From the NCBI GenBank assembly GCA_900545785.1, contig URAA01000057.1, positions 1 to 9,104 of the forward strand: DNA of 9,104 nt, given 5' to 3'. The position numbers were made by a program, and so were the translations under genes. The notes under the pieces were generated by a model, which saw nothing but the letters and a program-made list of their open reading frames with translations, searched no databases and had not been told where the DNA came from. Positions 6,725 to 9,104 of this stretch are shown here, piece after piece. The DNA is from an uncultured Dialister sp. Its GTDB lineage: Bacteria > Bacillota > Negativicutes > Veillonellales > Dialisteraceae. Each line of letters starts with the position of its first letter. The stretch's first letter is position 1.

Positions 6725-7792
6725 TCAAGCTATTTTTGTTTTTACCGGCATACCCATTTCAATTTTGTCGGAAGGATGGATAATCACCTGTTCTCCTTCG
6801 GAAAGGCCGTCAAGGATATATACTTCTTTCTCCGTTTCATATCCCACACTGACTGTTTTTATATCTACAAGGGAGTCTTCCGTGACTACCGCCACCGAAT
6901 TTTCACCGATCAACGCTGTTTTGGGAAGAATGACGGCAGAAATAGTTTCTCTGCTTTCTAAACGCACCGTATAGGAATTTCCGAACTGTATATATCCGTC
7001 AAGATTATCGGCCTGCACCTTATAGACCGTATATTTGTCGTCCTTGTCATTTTCCTGTTTCTTTAATTCTCCGTACCAATGACGAGAGCTGTCGAAAACA
7101 GAAACGGTAAGTTGTTTTTTATCCTTTATCTTTTCTATAAATTCATTCAGCTTTGTAGGAAGAGCCAGTGAAAATATAACAGGCGTTTCCTGTTGTATCA
7201 TTAATACCGGCCGTCCTGCCGCTGCCGTTTTCGTGTCTCCCGAGTAATTTTGAGAAACCACTCCGCCTGCAGGAGCTCTTACCATACAGTCAGCAATCGT
7301 TCTTTCCAGTGCCGCCAAAGATTCGGTCAATCCCGTATTTCCCGGTCCTGCTTGCGGAACTCCGTGAAATCCTTTTCTTGCCTGAATTTTTTCGTATTCC
7401 GCTCTTGTAATGATCCCTTGGCGAAGCAAAGAGGCTTCCATGCTGTCATCAACCGCAGAAGATGACGAAGTAGAAGAATTTGCTCCCGATGCGGCAATTT
7501 GTGCACGCAATGCGGCCGCCTGCTCTTCATACAGGGAAGAATCTATTTGAAATAATAAATCCCCCTGCTTCACTTTCGTTCCTGCCGGCGGAATTTCCGA
7601 TATGATTTTTCCCGATACGGCAGGAACGACCGGTATCATATGGAGCGCTTCCGCTTTAGAATTAATTTCAATTGTCAATGGGATACTTTTTATTTCCGCC
7701 TTTTCCACTTGTACCGAAGTCTGTCCGCCACAGCCGCTCAGGACAAGTGCTCCGAGGAAACAAAAGGCTCCCAGTAAAGACTTCCAATTCAT
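6725..7792 (-). CDS. RND-type efflux membrane fusion (periplasmic adaptor) lipoprotein
   Basis: This 355-residue protein has a lipoprotein signal peptide: a hydrophobic segment (5-18) and lipobox LSGC with acylated Cys21. It is thus predicted to be anchored in the inner membrane facing the periplasm. The order of domains fits AcrA/MdtA-type adaptors, which bridge an RND pump and an outer-membrane channel. A first lipoyl half (about 52-85) contains VSGKIISEIPPAGTKVKQGD. A hairpin region (about 86-168) includes RQGIITRAEYEKI. The second lipoyl half is VRAPAGGVVSQ (171-181), followed by a beta-barrel (about 204-290) and a membrane-proximal domain (about 290-355). The hairpin is atypical: it has a Ser/Thr run (106-112) and a Gly/Pro-rich patch (141-154) where coiled coil is expected. 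No pump or outer-membrane factor gene is in the window. It starts 9 nt after fprA, with an AAGGCGAG ribosome binding site overlapping the fprA stop, so the two are co-transcribed. The substrate is unknown. Confidence 0.88.
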   Translation of the reverse strand: MNWKSLLGAFCFLGALVLSGCGGQTSVQVEKAEIKSIPLTIEINSKAEALHMIPVVPAVSGKIISEIPPAGTKVKQGDLLFQIDSSLYEEQAAALRAQIAASGANSSTSSSSAVDDSMEASLLRQGIITRAEYEKIQARKGFHGVPQAGPGNTGLTESLAALERTIADCMVRAPAGGVVSQNYSGDTKTAAAGRPVLMIQQETPVIFSLALPTKLNEFIEKIKDKKQLTVSVFDSSRHWYGELKKQENDKDDKYTVYKVQADNLDGYIQFGNSYTVRLESRETISAVILPKTALIGENSVAVVTEDSLVDIKTVSVGYETEKEVYILDGLSEGEQVIIHPSDKIEMGMPVKTKIA

Positions 7793-7801
7793 ATTCTCGC
7801 C

Positions 7802-9016
7802 TTATTTCATAATATCTTCAGCCAGCACTTCTGCCAAGCTTTCCAAATCGGCCTCCTCTTTTTCTCCTGCAGCAGAGACAATATGCACACCTTCGCCCAA
7901 GAGGGGGCAGTTTTTCCATTTCAATACGATCTCCTTCATGATTCTGATACTTACATAAGGAGCCCAGCTGCTGTTTCCGATGATTGCCACTTTGCGATTC
8001 CGTATATTTTTTCGGCTGCATTTTTCCAAAAAATTTTCCATCATCGGATTCAGTCCCATATCCATCGTCGGAGCCGCCAAAACCATATGGCTTCGTTTTT
8101 CCGCCTCTGTCCATGCAACGGTGGCAGGCGTGGATGACAAATCCACGAGTTTCATATTTTTTATTCCTTTTGTTCCCAGAAGAAAAGCAAGGCGCTGTAC
8201 CGCCAGAGCGGTATTTCCATAAGGGGAGGCAAAGAAAAATGTCACCGATTTTTCCTCCGGCTCCCAAGAAGCCATTTTTCTGTACAGGTCCAGAACTTTT
8301 TCGATGTCTTCTTTTTTTCGATAAACGGGGCCGTGAAGGGAACAAATCATTTTTAATTCAACTTTTTTCAGCTTTTCCAGAGCAGACAATACTTGCACCC
8401 CGTACTTGCTGATGACATTCATGTAATAGATGCGTATTTCTTCTCCATATACTTCGTCAAAGTTTACCGCATCGGCAAAAACACTTCCGTGAAGAACACC
8501 AAAAGTACCGAAAGCATCTGCGGAAAAGAGTATTTTTTCTTTTTCCTCATAGGTGAAAGTGACTTCCGGCCAATGCACCATGGGGGCGGTGATAAACCGC
8601 AGCGTATGGTGCCCCAGTTCTAACACTGTTTTTTCATCAGTGCGGATATAGCGTTCTTCCATCGGAATGTGAAAATACTGTTCAAACATTTTGAGCGCCG
8701 CAGGAGAAGCACAAAGTTTTGCCTCCGGATAGGCTTTCATTAAAGCAAGCAGAGACCCGGAATGATCCGGTTCCATATGGTTGACGACGATATAATCCAG
8801 CGGGCGTCCCTTTAAAAGACAAGCAATGTTATCCATAAATAAATCACGAGCTGCATTATCTACCGCATCGAGCACACAAGTTTTTTCGTCATCAATAAAA
8901 TAACTGTTGTAAGATACCCCCTTTGTTATGGGAATATAATTTTCAAATCGGGGTGTCACAAAATCATTTCCTCCGATCCAATAGATCGAATCGGTCACTT
9001 TTTGTTCATTATGCAT
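7802..9016 (-). CDS. fprA: A-type flavodiiron protein (FprA family; O2/NO reductase)
   Basis: This is a cytoplasmic flavodiiron protein that reduces O2 to water and/or NO to N2O with electrons delivered by rubredoxin or another carrier. It protects anaerobes from oxygen and nitric oxide. At 404 residues it has the minimal class A layout. The metallo-beta-lactamase-like domain (about 1-250) shows a complete diiron ligand set in NHMEPDH (His80, Glu82, Asp84, with His85), His148 in APMVHWPE, Asp167 in SADAFG and His228 in SLHGPV. The C-terminal flavodoxin domain (about 257-402) has an FMN phosphate loop FASPYGNTA (262-270) and APTMDMGLNP (315-324). There is no rubredoxin or flavin reductase extension. 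Two ATGs lie close together (9022 and 9016). GAG at 8 nt suits the inner one, and MHNEQKVTDSIYWIGGND aligns with family starts. The gene leads an operon with the membrane fusion lipoprotein gene, behind an extended -10 promoter with a nearby palindrome. Confidence 0.95.
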   Translation of the reverse strand: MHNEQKVTDSIYWIGGNDFVTPRFENYIPITKGVSYNSYFIDDEKTCVLDAVDNAARDLFMDNIACLLKGRPLDYIVVNHMEPDHSGSLLALMKAYPEAKLCASPAALKMFEQYFHIPMEERYIRTDEKTVLELGHHTLRFITAPMVHWPEVTFTYEEKEKILFSADAFGTFGVLHGSVFADAVNFDEVYGEEIRIYYMNVISKYGVQVLSALEKLKKVELKMICSLHGPVYRKKEDIEKVLDLYRKMASWEPEEKSVTFFFASPYGNTALAVQRLAFLLGTKGIKNMKLVDLSSTPATVAWTEAEKRSHMVLAAPTMDMGLNPMMENFLEKCSRKNIRNRKVAIIGNSSWAPYVSIRIMKEIVLKWKNCPLLGEGVHIVSAAGEKEEADLESLAEVLAEDIMK

Positions 9017-9056
9017 GGTCATTTCTCATTTCTTTTTATGTTTTTTATTTCTTTTC

Positions 9057-9065
9057 AGTATATCA
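9057..9065 (-). promoter_or_regulatory. Extended -10 promoter for fprA
   Basis: The minus-strand string TGATATACT is an extended -10 (TGn plus a hexamer matching TATAAT at 5 of 6). The -35 slot 17 nt upstream reads AAGGAG, which does not resemble TTGACA; this is compatible with an extended -10 promoter or an activator-dependent one. The predicted start near 9050 leaves a leader of about 34 nt. Confidence 0.55.
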
Positions 9066-9079
9066 CAAAGTTTCTTTGT
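9065..9079. repeat. Perfect inverted repeat upstream of the fprA promoter
   Basis: ACAAAG-TTT-CTTTGT is a perfect 6-bp inverted repeat with a 3-bp spacer. It lies immediately upstream of the fprA -10 element, overlapping its TG extension by one base and filling the spacer up to the -35 slot. The place is right for a repressor operator. Short arms and AT-rich composition mean it could be chance, and it does not match a regulator site that I recognise with confidence. Confidence 0.45.
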
Positions 9080-9104
9080 CTCCTTATTTTACAAAACCAT
9101 GATG

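Noticed and set aside
9080..9085. AAGGAG on the minus strand that looks like a ribosome binding site upstream of fprA.
   Set aside because: No start codon with an open frame follows at suitable distance (the nearest TTG is followed at once by TGA); it lies upstream of the predicted transcript start.
9084..9104. A short minus-strand open stretch ending in TAA at 9084-9086, possibly the 3' end of an upstream gene.
   Set aside because: Only six codons are visible before the edge, far too few to support a gene.

Overview
The window looks like a chromosomal segment from an anaerobic, low-to-moderate GC, diderm Firmicute. My best guess is class Negativicutes, in the Dialister/Veillonella/Megasphaera neighbourhood. 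Three things point there: strong AAGGAGG-type ribosome binding sites and a coupled smc-ftsY pair (Firmicute-like); an SMC with the IIGQNRVDQVL Q-loop variant and an SHRKKTME tail that I associate with Negativicutes; and an RND-type membrane fusion lipoprotein, which normally implies an outer membrane, next to an A-type flavodiiron protein, which is typical of anaerobes. The taxon is inferred from these features; no search was done.

Layout. Positions 1-493 (minus) hold the N-terminal part of ftsY, cut by the window edge. It overlaps by 14 bp the end of a complete smc gene (480-4037, minus). A 188-bp divergent intergenic region (4038-4225) carries a promoter for smc and the leader of a plus-strand MFS transporter of the fosmidomycin-resistance-like type (4226-5407). 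A bidirectional intrinsic terminator (about 5417-5447) separates it from a convergent run of four minus-strand genes. In transcription order these are fprA (7802-9016, flavodiiron protein), a membrane fusion lipoprotein (6725-7792), mpg (6082-6669, 3-methyladenine DNA glycosylase) and ogt (5452-5985, O6-alkylguanine-DNA alkyltransferase). fprA and the lipoprotein gene are 9 bp apart and form an operon. An intrinsic terminator hairpin lies between the lipoprotein gene and mpg, and its U-tract almost touches the mpg ribosome binding site. ogt has its own near-consensus promoter.

How the genes fit together. smc and ftsY are housekeeping genes for chromosome organisation and SRP-dependent membrane targeting. 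The four-gene minus-strand run is a possible stress-defence cluster. FprA reduces O2 and/or NO. Ogt and Mpg repair alkylated bases, and Mpg-family enzymes can also remove deaminated purines. The lipoprotein would be an envelope adaptor whose pump is not encoded here. A shared role in nitrosative or oxidative stress is inference.

No clearly unprecedented system is visible. The most unusual points are the terminator abutting the mpg ribosome binding site, the orphan membrane fusion protein with a degenerate hairpin region, and the palindrome directly upstream of an extended -10 promoter in front of fprA. There are no RNA genes, CRISPR arrays or insertion sequences, and no gene-free stretch exceeds 300 bp.
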